Shown in pieces: positions 39,989 through 49,127 of a DNA stretch of 64,000 bases; the first letter of the stretch is position 1, and each line of letters starts with the position of its first letter. The DNA comes from Methylotenera oryzisoli (GTDB lineage Bacteria; Pseudomonadota; Gammaproteobacteria; Burkholderiales; Methylophilaceae): NCBI GenBank assembly GCA_945881735.1, contig CAMCVF010000001.1:186001-250000 (forward strand), read 5' to 3'. Below the pieces are notes generated by a model that worked only from the letters and a program-made list of their open reading frames with translations, had not been told where the DNA came from and did not search any database. The position numbers were made by a program, and so were the translations under genes.

Positions 39989-41377
39989 GTGCAAGATATT
40001 CGCTGGAATGCATTTTGGTTAATTTCATCTCTAAGTTTGCTCAGCTTGGTGTTATGGGCATCTGCTGATGCAGTTAGCGCGCTAATTGTTTTAAGTAGTG
40101 GTTTATTTTTATACCTTATTGGCCATTTATATTGGCTGCATAAGTTGCACGCGTGGTTAAAAAAACCAGTGCTTTATCATATGCCAAATGGTTATGGGGT
40201 ATGGGAAGACGTTTTCGCCTCACTTTACCAATCACATCGTAAAAATTCACGCAGCCAAACCCAATTAAGCTCTACCTTAGAGCGCTTTAAACACGCCGCA
40301 AGCGCCTTGCCAGATGGTGTAGTGGTGCTTAATAGTGGCAATGAAATTGAATGGTGTAACCCCCCCGCCGAAAACCAACTAGGCTTAAATTTAAATCAAG
40401 ACCAAAATCAGCCTATCAGTTACTTGGTGCGTCATAGCGATTTCATGGCGTATTTACAAGCGCAAGAAGCGGGTGAGCCAGCTATAAAAGGTCAAACCAG
40501 TCAGGAGCCAGTTAAATTAGATCCGATTAAATTAGACCCTATTAAATTAAAGTCATGGCGCAACCCAGAAATCACGCTTGAAATCCAACTGATCCCGTTT
40601 GGCGCTAAACAAAAATTACTGATTTGCCGTGATGTGACTGTATTAGAAAAAACCGAAACGGTACGCCGAGATTTTATAGCCAACGTATCGCATGAATTAC
40701 GCACACCATTAACGGTGGTAGGCGGCTTTTTAGAAACGCTGTCCGATATGGACGGCATTGTTCCTACAAGCTCTAAAACCTATTTCGACATGATGTTAGA
40801 CCAAACCGGCCGTATGCGTCGCATTATTGAGGATTTACTAACGTTATCGACAATTGAAAGCAACGCACAAAGCCCAAACGATAATGAAATTGATATGCCA
40901 AAACTACTGAATCAAATTCAGAACGATGCCAAAAATTTGAGCAAAAGCTTACATAAAACCTCACATGCTATTTATTTGGAAATGGATAAAAATCTTAATA
41001 TTAAGGGCGCGCAAGAAGAGTTATATAGTGCACTTAGCAACCTAACTAGTAATGCGGTACGTTACACGCCAGAAGGCGGCGATATATTTATTGCTTGGCA
41101 TTTGCGCGATAATCAAGCGGTATTTAGTGTGCGTGATACGGGTATTGGCATTGAGCAACAACATATTCATAGGCTGACAGAGCGCTTTTATCGAGTGGAC
41201 CGCAGCCGTAGCCGCGAAACAGGCGGTACCGGTTTGGGCCTGGCGATTGTAAAACATATTTTAAGCCGTCATCAAGCTAAACTAGAAATCGAAAGTGAAT
41301 GGGGAGTGGGCAGCACCTTTAGCATTGACTTCCCCATGGCACGTGTTGTGCAGAAACCAGTTGAAATGGCTTTGTGA
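39989..41377 (+). CDS. phoR: Phosphate regulon sensor kinase PhoR
   Basis: 462 residues from a GTG start with GTGAG upstream. Two N-terminal membrane segments (8-50), a PAS domain (about 100-210), HisKA with FIANVSHELRTPLTVVGGFLE (His near 233), N box NLTSNAVRYTPEGG near 350, G boxes DTGIGIEQ and GGTGLGLAIV. The linker carries a 5-residue repeat VKLDP-IKLDP-IKLKS (15-base unit, 40511-40555). It phosphorylates and dephosphorylates PhoB under phosphate control. No pst or phoU genes are in the window. Overlaps the next gene by 4 bases. Confidence 0.94.
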   Translation: MQDIRWNAFWLISSLSLLSLVLWASADAVSALIVLSSGLFLYLIGHLYWLHKLHAWLKKPVLYHMPNGYGVWEDVFASLYQSHRKNSRSQTQLSSTLERFKHAASALPDGVVVLNSGNEIEWCNPPAENQLGLNLNQDQNQPISYLVRHSDFMAYLQAQEAGEPAIKGQTSQEPVKLDPIKLDPIKLKSWRNPEITLEIQLIPFGAKQKLLICRDVTVLEKTETVRRDFIANVSHELRTPLTVVGGFLETLSDMDGIVPTSSKTYFDMMLDQTGRMRRIIEDLLTLSTIESNAQSPNDNEIDMPKLLNQIQNDAKNLSKSLHKTSHAIYLEMDKNLNIKGAQEELYSALSNLTSNAVRYTPEGGDIFIAWHLRDNQAVFSVRDTGIGIEQQHIHRLTERFYRVDRSRSRETGGTGLGLAIVKHILSRHQAKLEIESEWGVGSTFSIDFPMARVVQKPVEMAL

Positions 41378-42090
41378 AATTCGTTTATTGGATCATATTA
41401 TGTGGATTTCTAAGCGCATGCGCGGCTAACTTATCTACCACCGCCAAACAAATTCCACAACTTAGCGATAGAAGCTCTGCCAACCAATTAATTAAAAATG
41501 ATTTTGACCGCATGGCCGATGTGGAATTAGCTGAAAACACGCAAAGCTTGCGTGTGTTAATGACCAAGCTTTACAAACGTAACCCGCAACAGCTTGTCAA
41601 AAGCACAGCTGAACCTGCTGATAAAATGGTGGATTGGGTGTTTGATGGCGAATTGCAGCACCATTACAAATTTAAAGAAATTGATCATAAACAAGGGATT
41701 GATGCAATTTTTTTGGCGTTTGATGTCAATTATCAAGGCGACCGTGTATTGCCTTTTATTGTGGGCTTGCACACCATGTTGTTAAAAGCGCATGGCAACA
41801 AAAAAGATTTTTACCTCACCGACAGCATAGACCCGCAGAACATTTACAACGTAGCGCGCAATATTGAAATTGCCGCATGGAAACTCTCAACCAGTCGCGA
41901 CGCCAACGGCAACTTATTTCTGTTAACAAACGAATTAAGCATCACAGACCGCAACTTAAGTTTTGAGCGCGAATTTGGCAAAATGATTGGCCGCACCGAT
42001 TTATACGCCATTAGTCTAGCCGAAAAATCGCAACGTCTTATTTCACGCATTATGCAAAGCATTGCAACGGCTGCTTTTTTACCATTTTAA
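41374..42090 (+). CDS. Putative lipoprotein coupled to phoR
   Basis: 238 residues starting with GTG at 41374, overlapping the phoR stop (GTGA). The N-terminus MKFVYWIILCGFLSACAANLS carries a lipobox LSAC with Cys16. The rest is soluble and mixed alpha/beta, with WVFDGELQHHYKFKEIDHKQGIDAIFLAFD (spread over about 89-118) as the most distinctive part. I do not recognise the function, but family members of similar sequence are seen as lone lipoproteins in related betaproteobacteria. The tight coupling suggests a role linked to phosphate sensing. Confidence 0.75.
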   Translation: MKFVYWIILCGFLSACAANLSTTAKQIPQLSDRSSANQLIKNDFDRMADVELAENTQSLRVLMTKLYKRNPQQLVKSTAEPADKMVDWVFDGELQHHYKFKEIDHKQGIDAIFLAFDVNYQGDRVLPFIVGLHTMLLKAHGNKKDFYLTDSIDPQNIYNVARNIEIAAWKLSTSRDANGNLFLLTNELSITDRNLSFEREFGKMIGRTDLYAISLAEKSQRLISRIMQSIATAAFLPF

Positions 42091-42232
42091 TTAAAATGAA
42101 GTAAATTAGCTAATCAGTTCATTTTCAGCCTTAATTAATTAAGGAAATAAATAGCATCGCAATTGTTGATTTATTATCATCACAGACACATGAGTTATCC
42201 TATCAATAATGCCATTTATGATCTTAAAACCA

Positions 42233-43378
42233 ATGCACAATCTTGACACTCTTCAACTTTTAAACGGGCTAACGCCTGAGGCTTTTTTGGCTGAATATTG
42301 GCAAAAAAAACCTTTGTTGATTAAAAATGCTATCCCTAACTTTATTGGCCTATTAAGCCCAGAAGAATTGGCTGGCTTGGCTTGCGAGGAGGATGTACAA
42401 GCTAGAATCGTGCAGAAAAAGTCGGATAAATGGTTGGTCAAAAATGGTCCGTTTGATGATGCCGATTTTACAAAGCTACCCGATAGAGATTGGACTTTAC
42501 TAGTGCAAAGCGTGAACCACTATTTGCCAGAGGCGGCTGAATTATTAAATCAATTTGATTTTATACCCAAATCGCGCTTGGATGATTTGATGGTGAGCTA
42601 TGCGCCCGATGGAGGCGGTTTGGGCGCGCATGTCGATAGCTATGATGTGTTTTTATTGCAAGGTAGCGGCTACCGAAACTGGAAAATTAGTAGTCAAACT
42701 GATTTAAGTTTGATTGAAGACGCACCTTTAAAAATTCTTAAAAACTTTGTATCAGAACAAGAGTGGATTTTAGAGGCGGGCGATATGCTTTACTTGCCGC
42801 CACAGATTTCTCATTGGGGTGTGGCAGTGGGCGATAACTGCATGACCTACTCAATTGGTTTTAGGGCACCTAAAACACAAGAGTTAATACATGAATTTTT
42901 AAGCTATTTGCAAGAGAACCTAAATGAAACTGAAAATGGCTTATATAGCGACCCAGATTTGCAATTATCTAATCAGCCCGCCGCTATTAGTGATGCCATG
43001 GTAAATAAGGTTAGCGTCATGCTGCAAAAAATTACTTGGGATAACAATACTATAGCGGATTTTTTAGGGAAATATTTAACAGAACCCAAGCCAGACGTAT
43101 TTTTTGGGCCTGCCAAAAAACTCAGCATGTCTAAATTTATCAGCCAATTGCAGCAAAAGACCATCGTGCTAGATTTAAAATCGAAGATGCTATTTACCGA
43201 TAATGCGTTTTATCTAAACGGTGAAAAACTCACATTATCAGATAATTTGAATGCTTGTATGCAAGATTTGGCTAATCAGCGTTACTTAAATATCAGTCAT
43301 CAGACAAACGATATCCAAGTTCAATTCGCCAGTGTTTTGTATGAAAGTTACTTAGCGGGTTTTATTAGCTTTGAGTAA
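42233..43378 (+). CDS. JmjC-type ribosomal protein oxygenase (YcfD/RoxA-like)
   Basis: 381 residues from the ATG at 42233 (MHNLDTLQLLNGLTPEAF); ATGs at 42209 and 42218 are possible but the chosen one matches the family opening. FLAEYWQKKPLLIKNAIP (about 19-36), then the iron site GAHVDSYDVFLLQ with HxD near 136 and ISHWGVAVGDN with the distal His near 195. The C-terminal dimerisation and winged-helix part (about 230-381) matches YcfD. In Escherichia coli this enzyme hydroxylates Arg81 of L16 using 2-oxoglutarate and iron. Substrate here is inferred. Confidence 0.88.
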   Translation: MHNLDTLQLLNGLTPEAFLAEYWQKKPLLIKNAIPNFIGLLSPEELAGLACEEDVQARIVQKKSDKWLVKNGPFDDADFTKLPDRDWTLLVQSVNHYLPEAAELLNQFDFIPKSRLDDLMVSYAPDGGGLGAHVDSYDVFLLQGSGYRNWKISSQTDLSLIEDAPLKILKNFVSEQEWILEAGDMLYLPPQISHWGVAVGDNCMTYSIGFRAPKTQELIHEFLSYLQENLNETENGLYSDPDLQLSNQPAAISDAMVNKVSVMLQKITWDNNTIADFLGKYLTEPKPDVFFGPAKKLSMSKFISQLQQKTIVLDLKSKMLFTDNAFYLNGEKLTLSDNLNACMQDLANQRYLNISHQTNDIQVQFASVLYESYLAGFISFE

Positions 43379-43383
43379 ATATA

Positions 43384-43878
43384 ATGGATAAAGCAGAACT
43401 GATTCCAGATACTGTAATAGTAGGCGAGCGCGATTATGCGCTGGCGTTGGATATGGTGATTGCTCAAGCCCGTAGTTATTTGTGCATTTTTGACCAAGAT
43501 TTTGAAAAAGGCGACTACACCAGCATTAAACGTTACGATTTATTACAAGCTTTTTTACAAAAAGGTGAGCAGGTAAAACTAACGATTGTTTTACAAAATA
43601 GCCATTTTTTTTGCGCCAACTGTCCGCGATTGGTCGATTTGCTAAGGGTTTACGGCCATAAAATGAGTGTTTATGAAACCAACGATTTTGCAAAAATAGC
43701 CAAAGATTGTTTTGTGATTGCCGATAAAACGCATTACTGCCGCCGCTTTCATATTGATCAAGCGCGTTTTAAATATGCGCTTATGGATATTGAAACCAGC
43801 GCTGGCTTGTTATTGCGTTTTGATGAGCTATTGGCAGAAACTACTAAAGCGATTTCAGTCACTAAACCAGGCCTTTAA
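43384..43878 (+). CDS. Uncharacterised PLD-fold-like protein (DUF7931-type)
   Basis: 164 residues, soluble. Six bases after the oxygenase gene, so probably co-transcribed. The middle part (AFLQKGEQVKLTIVLQNSHFFCANCPRLVDLL, spread over about 55-86) and HYCRRFHIDQARFKYALMDIE recall the degenerate phospholipase-D fold proteins seen near acetyltransferases in betaproteobacteria, but no HKD motif is seen. CANC could bind a metal. Family assignment is tentative. Confidence 0.6.
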   Translation: MDKAELIPDTVIVGERDYALALDMVIAQARSYLCIFDQDFEKGDYTSIKRYDLLQAFLQKGEQVKLTIVLQNSHFFCANCPRLVDLLRVYGHKMSVYETNDFAKIAKDCFVIADKTHYCRRFHIDQARFKYALMDIETSAGLLLRFDELLAETTKAISVTKPGL

Positions 43879-43884
43879 TCCAAG

Positions 43885-44680
43885 ATGAATCAATTAATAT
43901 TTTTTAACGCTAAACCTTACGCTAATGAGCACGCCTATTTGGGCTGAAACCAAATTTAGAATCATTACCTTGCAACACCGCTTTGCTAGCGACTTATTAC
44001 GGACGATTTCACCTATGGTTGGCTTGGGTGGAACAGCTATGGATATTGATAATCAACTAATTTTGCGCGCGCAACCAGAACGCATGCGTGAAATTGAAGC
44101 CATCATAGATAAGTTAGACGCCACCAGTGTGAATCGCAGAATTACGGTTAGCAATAGCCTAACATCAACCACGGAAACCAGTCATAAATTTCGTTCTGGT
44201 AATGCCAATATATCCAACTCTGGGCGCTCGCAAAATAATGGCGGGGGCACAATATTTGAGAGCAACACTAGGAGCAATAGCCAAACGTGCAAGCAGTTAA
44301 TTATTGTAATTAGATAGTGAACGGGGGTTTTTAGTATTGTACAGTTAATACTGTTTACACAAGAGTATGTTTGTATCAGACGCTGTTATGTTCAAATTAA
44401 ACGTATAAGCGATTGGCAGGAAGTCATCACTAGCTTTGCCGTGCAACCACGCGCCATTGGTAATCAAGTAATAGTAGAAATCACGCCGCGTATTTCAAGC
44501 ATCAATCAGCAAGAATTTATTGACTTTAAGGAACTCAGCACTATGCTTACGCTAAATTTAGGCAAGTGGTTAGATATTGGCGTAAAGATTCAAAATAAGG
44601 ATGCAATTAGCAGCAAAATACAGAGTTTACAATCCGTATCAAATACGCTAAAAAGACGTCTATTAATCAAAGTGGACTAA
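43885..44680 (+). pseudogene. Decayed secretin-like protein (short type II/GspD-like)
   Basis: Pieces appear in order but in different frames. An ATG at 43885 opens MNQLIFF and, after a one-base shift in a T-run, a signal peptide ending STPIWA. Then KFRIITLQHRFASDLL...IDNQLILRAQPERMREIEAIIDKLD (N-domain), VNRRITVS to a stop near 44317. A damaged middle follows, then FAVQPRAIGNQVIVEITPRI, LGKWLDIGV and NTLKRRLLIKVD to a stop at 44678-44680. These match the short secretin-domain proteins found alone in betaproteobacteria. Confidence 0.75.
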
Positions 44681-44881
44681 GCATTTATGATCTTTAATGA
44701 GGTTTGAGCGATAAATTGTTGCAAATCAATGGCTTTTTGCTAAAAAAGTTTCTTAAAATCAAAAAATATACTGAAATTTTCTATAATTGCTGGTAACATT
44801 CGATTCATTCGGTTGGGCTAAAAGTGGTCCACCGTACTTGTTTATAACTTTTAGTCTACTCTCTGTTTAAGGAATATAAAA

Positions 44882-45073
44882 ATGACACGTTCTGCCCTAT
44901 TAGCTGCATTATTAGCACTTGCGTTAACTGCTTGTGGCGAAAAACCTGCTGAAGAAGCTCCAGCTGCTGAAGCTGCGCCAATGGAAGCTCCTGCTGAAGC
45001 TGCTCCTGCTGAAGCTGCTCCTGCTGCTGAAGCTGCTCCTGCTGCTGAAGCCGCTCCTGCTGCTGCAAAATAA
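44882..45073 (+). CDS. Small lipoprotein with EAAPA repeats
   Basis: 63 residues. Signal and lipobox MTRSALLAALLALALTAC (Cys18), then a mature part made almost wholly of E, A and P (EAAPAEAAPAAEAAPAAEAAP). A good ribosome binding site TAAGGAATATAAAA precedes the ATG, and a terminator lies 30 bases after the stop, so it is a real, independently expressed gene. A TATAAT at 44782-44787 may be its -10, giving a leader near 95 bases. Likely an outer-membrane tethered spacer; function unknown. Confidence 0.85.
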   Translation: MTRSALLAALLALALTACGEKPAEEAPAAEAAPMEAPAEAAPAEAAPAAEAAPAAEAAPAAAK

Positions 45074-45102
45074 TTAAGTAAGTTTAGTTACTTAATTAAT
45101 AG

Positions 45103-45129
45103 AAAAAGCCGACCTAGTGTCGGCTTTTT
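45103..45129 (+). terminator. Intrinsic terminator of the small lipoprotein gene
   Basis: AAAAAGCCGAC (45103-45113) pairs with GTCGGCTTTTT (45119-45129) around CTAGT, with a T-run. A second AT-rich inverted repeat, AATTAAGTAA...TTACTTAATT, lies just before it (45072-45097). Confidence 0.9.
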
Positions 45130-45207
45130 TGTTGCTTAGATTTAGTCTTTAATTACAAGCTATTACTCGCCCAGAACGCTCAAGCCAGACAGTCTAAGCT
45201 AGACTAT

Positions 45208-45981
45208 TTAACTTAGACTGCGCCAATCAAAACCATCATTTTGCTGCGCAATGCCAATCCAATCTGACGCACAATTTAACGCCGTACTGAGCGAAATTTT
45301 TGCTAAATCTGGCGTATTATTTTTTTCACTTAAATGTGCGGCGATAATATGTTTGAGTTTTGAGTTATCTAAACTCGCCAGCAATCGTGCTGCGCTAGCG
45401 TTATCTAAATGCCCAATGCGACTACCTACACGTTTTTTAAGCGCCCAAGCGTAAGGGCCATTTTCTAGCATATTTAAATCGTGATTACATTCCAGCAGCA
45501 GCGCATCACACTGCGTTAATACCTGCTCGATATATGGCGTTGAAGAACCCGTATCGGTTAAAACACCTAATTTATTTTTGCCATCAAAAAAGCAAAACTG
45601 TGTTGGCTCACGTGCATCATGCGGGACTGGATATGGGGTAATTTGTAAATCTTGAATTTCAAAACTGGTATGGCTATCAATAATATTGAGCTGAATTTGT
45701 GCGTTTTCTGGCACATAGCGCTCGCACATTTTAAAAGTGCCATGCGATAGCCAAACGGGGATATTGTATTTTACCGCCAGTTTAAAGGCACCTTTGGCAT
45801 GGTCGTCATGCTCATGCGTAATCAAAATGCCGCTAATTTTTTCTGGCATTAAATCCAGTTTTTGCAGGCGCATGACAACTTCTTTCAGGCCAAACCCGCA
45901 ATCGAGCAATAACCTTGTCGATTGTTGCTCGATTACTGTGCAATTTCCTGCGCTACCACTACCTATTGAAGCAAATCTCAT
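45208..45981 (-). CDS. MBL-fold metallo-hydrolase (YycJ-like)
   Basis: 257 residues. Metal-binding THEHDDHAKG near residue 57, further ligands in VPHDAREP (near 119), LTDTGSST (near 142), LLECNHDLNML (near 165) and IAAHLSEKNN (near 222). The opening MRFASIGSGSAGNCTVIEQQ matches the YycJ/PhnP-related family, predicted exonucleases or phosphodiesterases. It lies 44 bases from bamC and is likely the third gene of dapA-bamC-mbl, a common betaproteobacterial order. Confidence 0.92.
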   Translation of the reverse strand: MRFASIGSGSAGNCTVIEQQSTRLLLDCGFGLKEVVMRLQKLDLMPEKISGILITHEHDDHAKGAFKLAVKYNIPVWLSHGTFKMCERYVPENAQIQLNIIDSHTSFEIQDLQITPYPVPHDAREPTQFCFFDGKNKLGVLTDTGSSTPYIEQVLTQCDALLLECNHDLNMLENGPYAWALKKRVGSRIGHLDNASAARLLASLDNSKLKHIIAAHLSEKNNTPDLAKISLSTALNCASDWIGIAQQNDGFDWRSLS

Positions 45982-46024
45982 TGCGCATCAAACCTAGCCA
46001 CCTTTACAAAAGATGATTTTGGTT

Positions 46025-47287
46025 TTACTTAAGCTGCTCGTAGAGTAAAGAAATAATGCGATTGGCGGTAGAACTGCGATTGCGCTTGTCTTCACTATCC
46101 ACAACATTCACGCGCGTACCGCCATTTTCCATTTCGACCACTTTAATGCGATATTGTTTAGATGGATCGGTTTTTTCTTCGGTACCTTTCCAAAATTGCA
46201 GTTTATCGACAATGGTTTTCTCTTCTTTTGGTTTAGATTTATTTTCAGCTTCAGGGTCATCTTTCCAAAATGCCAACGTATCCAATAAACCTTTTTTCTT
46301 TTTAGGGCCGTCATCAATATCCACATCTGAATATCGCACAAAAAACGTACCATTTGAGCGATCTTTGTCTTCAATTACAAAGCCAATTCTATCTAAAGCC
46401 AAGCCTACGCGGCGCCAACCGCGATCGAATGGATCATTTAAATTGAGCGTTACGCTGCTATCGGCTTCTTTAAATACTTCTGCACGTTTTTCTGAAACGG
46501 GATTGGCCACAATTTGTTGTGCGCGCTTTTCTTCAACACCCAGCTTTACCATTAAGCGGCGCATTAATTCAGCATCTAAATCGCCATCATTTGCATCAAC
46601 TGTACTTTTAGAGGCGTCCGCGCGATAACCTGTTTCAATTTCACCTAATTGCGTTTGAATTCTAGTTTTACCATCATCTGGCGCACTACTCACCGTGCGA
46701 TGTGTCATGTAAATTTCGGTTGTGCCTTCTTTTTCGCCACGCTCTAAACGTGTACGGAATTTACGTCTATCAGCCAGACCCGATAATTTATCTAGCCATT
46801 TATCAAATTTTTCACCGATATTGCGTTTTTCGTCTTGCGCTTTAATCGCATCTGCTTCAATCCATTCAGTTTCCATCACGCCATTTTCGGGATTTTCTAC
46901 ACGCACCGCAAAACCTTGATCAATCCAAAACTCACGTACCGCAGGCCAAATTTTTTCTGCTGGTGCGTTAACCACTAACCAGCGCTGGGCACCCGCTTTT
47001 TCCATGCGTACGCCTTCTGTGTTAGGTAGAATCACCTCAACACCGACTTCTTGGCCTTCTTGCCCTTGATTATACGTGCTGTAACTGGTGCTACCACCTG
47101 GTACATTGTAAGCATCACTGGTTTTAATGCTGGTTAAATCAGGGGGCACTTCTAAGGGTTTGGCGCGGCCCGCACCTTTGTAATCAGAGGATGTATCGAT
47201 AAACGGAATCGAATCGCAAGCGGTAACGAATGTAGTTACCAGCATTAAAGTTGTTAGTTCTTTAAATAATTTTGTTTCAAATTTCAT
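46025..47287 (-). CDS. bamC: Outer-membrane assembly lipoprotein BamC
   Basis: 420 residues from the ATG at 47287 (MKFETKLFKEL); an in-frame start at 47302 is less likely. Lipobox LVTTFVTAC with Cys near 24. The unstructured N-terminal segment binds BamD (KGAGRAKPLEVPPDLTS). Two helix-grip domains follow: the first around LVVNAPAEKIWPAVREFWIDQGF (about 105-230), the second around LNLNDPFDRGWRRVGLALDRIGF (about 290-420). A Lys/Glu-rich insert (KKKKGLLDTLAFWKDDPEAENKSKPK, spread over about 330-355) lies in the second. Follows dapA. Confidence 0.93.
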   Translation of the reverse strand: MKFETKLFKELTTLMLVTTFVTACDSIPFIDTSSDYKGAGRAKPLEVPPDLTSIKTSDAYNVPGGSTSYSTYNQGQEGQEVGVEVILPNTEGVRMEKAGAQRWLVVNAPAEKIWPAVREFWIDQGFAVRVENPENGVMETEWIEADAIKAQDEKRNIGEKFDKWLDKLSGLADRRKFRTRLERGEKEGTTEIYMTHRTVSSAPDDGKTRIQTQLGEIETGYRADASKSTVDANDGDLDAELMRRLMVKLGVEEKRAQQIVANPVSEKRAEVFKEADSSVTLNLNDPFDRGWRRVGLALDRIGFVIEDKDRSNGTFFVRYSDVDIDDGPKKKKGLLDTLAFWKDDPEAENKSKPKEEKTIVDKLQFWKGTEEKTDPSKQYRIKVVEMENGGTRVNVVDSEDKRNRSSTANRIISLLYEQLK

Positions 47288-47326
47288 TTTTATTACCACC
47301 ATTTATACATTACTAAATACAAAGAT

Positions 47327-48205
47327 TTAGCTAAAAATTTCAGCGCGGCTCATAGCATGCCTTAGCACGTCATGATACTGCACAGACAAATTGACCATCG
47401 GCAATCGAATACCTGTCTTTATTAAACCCATTTGCTGCAATACCCATTTAGCTGGAATTGGATTTGCCTCAACAAAGAGTTTTTGATGCAGTTCAAATAA
47501 TTTAGCATTAATTTCACAGGCTTTTTTTACATTACCCGCTCTAGCAGCCGAACACATTTGATGCATTAGCGCTGGCGCCACATTGGCGGTAACCGATATC
47601 ACGCCATGGGCCCCAAGCAACATCAGCGCCATGCCTGTGGCATCATCACCGCTGTAAACCGCAAAATCGGCTGGTAGGCGCAACAATAAATCTGTGCCGC
47701 GCTCTATACCGCCAGTGGCATCTTTAATGCCCACAATATTATTAATAGCTGACAAGCGTATAACAGTGTCATTGCTAATATCGCAACCGGTGCGGCCTGG
47801 TACGTTATACAAAATCTGCGGAATATCTACCGCACTAGCTACCGCTGCATAATGTTGATACAAGCCTTCTTGTGTTGGCTTATTGTAATACGGCGCCACT
47901 AATAAACAAGCCTCTGCACCTAATTCCTTAGCATTTTGCGTCAGCTCAATCGCTTCGCGTGTAGAATTAGCGCCTGTACCTGCAACTACTGCCACGCGCC
48001 CAGCCACTTGTTCTACTGTTGTTTTAATCAACAAGCAGTGCTCATCCACATCCACCGTTGGTGACTCGCCCGTAGTGCCCACAATCACTATACCATCTGT
48101 ACCGGCTTCTATATGCCAGTCGATTAACTGGCGCAATGCGTCCAAATCCAAACTACCATCGTCAAACATGGGCGTAACGATTGCAACCAAACTACCTTGC
48201 AACAT
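47327..48205 (-). CDS. dapA: 4-hydroxy-tetrahydrodipicolinate synthase
   Basis: 292 residues, TIM barrel. First committed step to lysine and diaminopimelate. [10 protein letters not shown] (about 43-52), [10 protein letters not shown] with the catalytic Tyr (near 133), and VGIKDATGG with the Schiff-base Lys (near 161). Complete and of standard length. First gene of dapA-bamC-MBL and divergent from rsxA. Confidence 0.97.
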   Translation of the reverse strand: MLQGSLVAIVTPMFDDGSLDLDALRQLIDWHIEAGTDGIVIVGTTGESPTVDVDEHCLLIKTTVEQVAGRVAVVAGTGANSTREAIELTQNAKELGAEACLLVAPYYNKPTQEGLYQHYAAVASAVDIPQILYNVPGRTGCDISNDTVIRLSAINNIVGIKDATGGIERGTDLLLRLPADFAVYSGDDATGMALMLLGAHGVISVTANVAPALMHQMCSAARAGNVKKACEINAKLFELHQKLFVEANPIPAKWVLQQMGLIKTGIRLPMVNLSVQYHDVLRHAMSRAEIFS

Positions 48206-48502
48206 AGAAAACCTTGCTAAATAAAAATTACCACTATTTTAACCGAAACTCACTACTTAATGCGAATCACTCACCAAATCAAGCTGTTTAAAACGTTTTA
48301 AATTGGCTGGTATCCAACTATTGTTTTCAACAAAGTTAACGCGTTTTATATGGCAGAGGTGCTAATTATTCAAACAACTCTGCATAATGGGTATTGGTTG
48401 AATTTCATGTGATTTTTGCTGACTAAGTTTAGGCTTTGAAACCACTTTAACTTGTATAATAAGGAGTATATTTGTGGCTAACATTTTTAGGTTAAATTGC
48501 CG
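48206..48502. other. 297-base divergent promoter region dapA / rsxA with a 16-bp palindrome
   Basis: A perfect 16-base palindrome TTTAAAACGTTTTAAA lies at 48287-48302, about 80 bases before dapA and 200 before rsxA. A TATAAT at 48455-48460 may be the rsxA -10, though the -35 is weak. No gene is seen. Confidence 0.5.
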
Positions 48503-49087
48503 ATGTCAGAAAGTTATATTTTTATATTAATCAGTACGGTTTTAGTTAATAACATCGTATTGGTTAAAATTCTGGGTTTATGCCCTTTTATGGGGGTTTC
48601 TAAAAAATTAGAAGCCTCTATTGGCATGGCCGCTGCCACGGCGTTTGTGTTAACCATTGGCTCGATGACGAGTTGGGCCATTAATTTTTACCTTTTAGAG
48701 CCAAATGATTTGCAATATTTACGAACTCTGTCGTTTATTGTAGTGATTGCAGGCGTGGTGCAATTTACCGAAATGGTGATGGAAAAAAGCTTTCCACTGT
48801 TGTACCAAATGCTGGGTATTTTCTTACCATTAATTACCACCAACTGCGCTGTGCTTGGCATCCCGCTTTTAAACGCGCAAAACAGCAATGGCTTTATTCA
48901 ATCAGGCTTGTATGGCTTTGGTGGCGCGCTAGGCTTTTCAATGGTGCTTATTTTATTTGCTTCAATGCGCGAACGATTAGAAGCGGCTGATGTACCTGTA
49001 GTATTTAAAGGCTCTGCCATTGCCATGGTAACTGCCGCGCTGATGAGCCTAGCTTTTATGGGCTTTGCTGGCTTAGATAAATACTAG
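48503..49087 (+). CDS. rsxA: Rnf/Rsx electron transport complex subunit A
   Basis: 194-residue inner-membrane protein, six hydrophobic segments, beginning [22 protein letters not shown] with the conserved [11 protein letters not shown] (about 26-36) and TTNCAVLG (near 112), whose cysteines bind an Fe-S centre between RsxA and RsxE. The complex moves electrons between ferredoxin and NADH coupled to ion flow, or keeps SoxR reduced. A TTG at 48497 is dismissed in favour of the ATG. First of six rsx genes. Confidence 0.96.
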   Translation: MSESYIFILISTVLVNNIVLVKILGLCPFMGVSKKLEASIGMAAATAFVLTIGSMTSWAINFYLLEPNDLQYLRTLSFIVVIAGVVQFTEMVMEKSFPLLYQMLGIFLPLITTNCAVLGIPLLNAQNSNGFIQSGLYGFGGALGFSMVLILFASMRERLEAADVPVVFKGSAIAMVTAALMSLAFMGFAGLDKY

Positions 49088-49127
49088 TTATGTACTAAAA
49101 CGTGAATATTCTGGATTATTTCAAAAA

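Noticed and set aside
44856-45068. Gln-rich minus-strand frame (MQQQERLQQQ...)
   Set aside because: Mirror of the GCT/GAA repeats in the lipoprotein gene; no ribosome binding site.
48474-48530. Possible 18-codon leader peptide ([13 protein letters not shown]...) with AAGGAG overlapping the rsxA start
   Set aside because: The AAGGAG directly abuts the best -10 (TATAAT at 48455-48460), so it would not be in the transcript; no family or conservation known.
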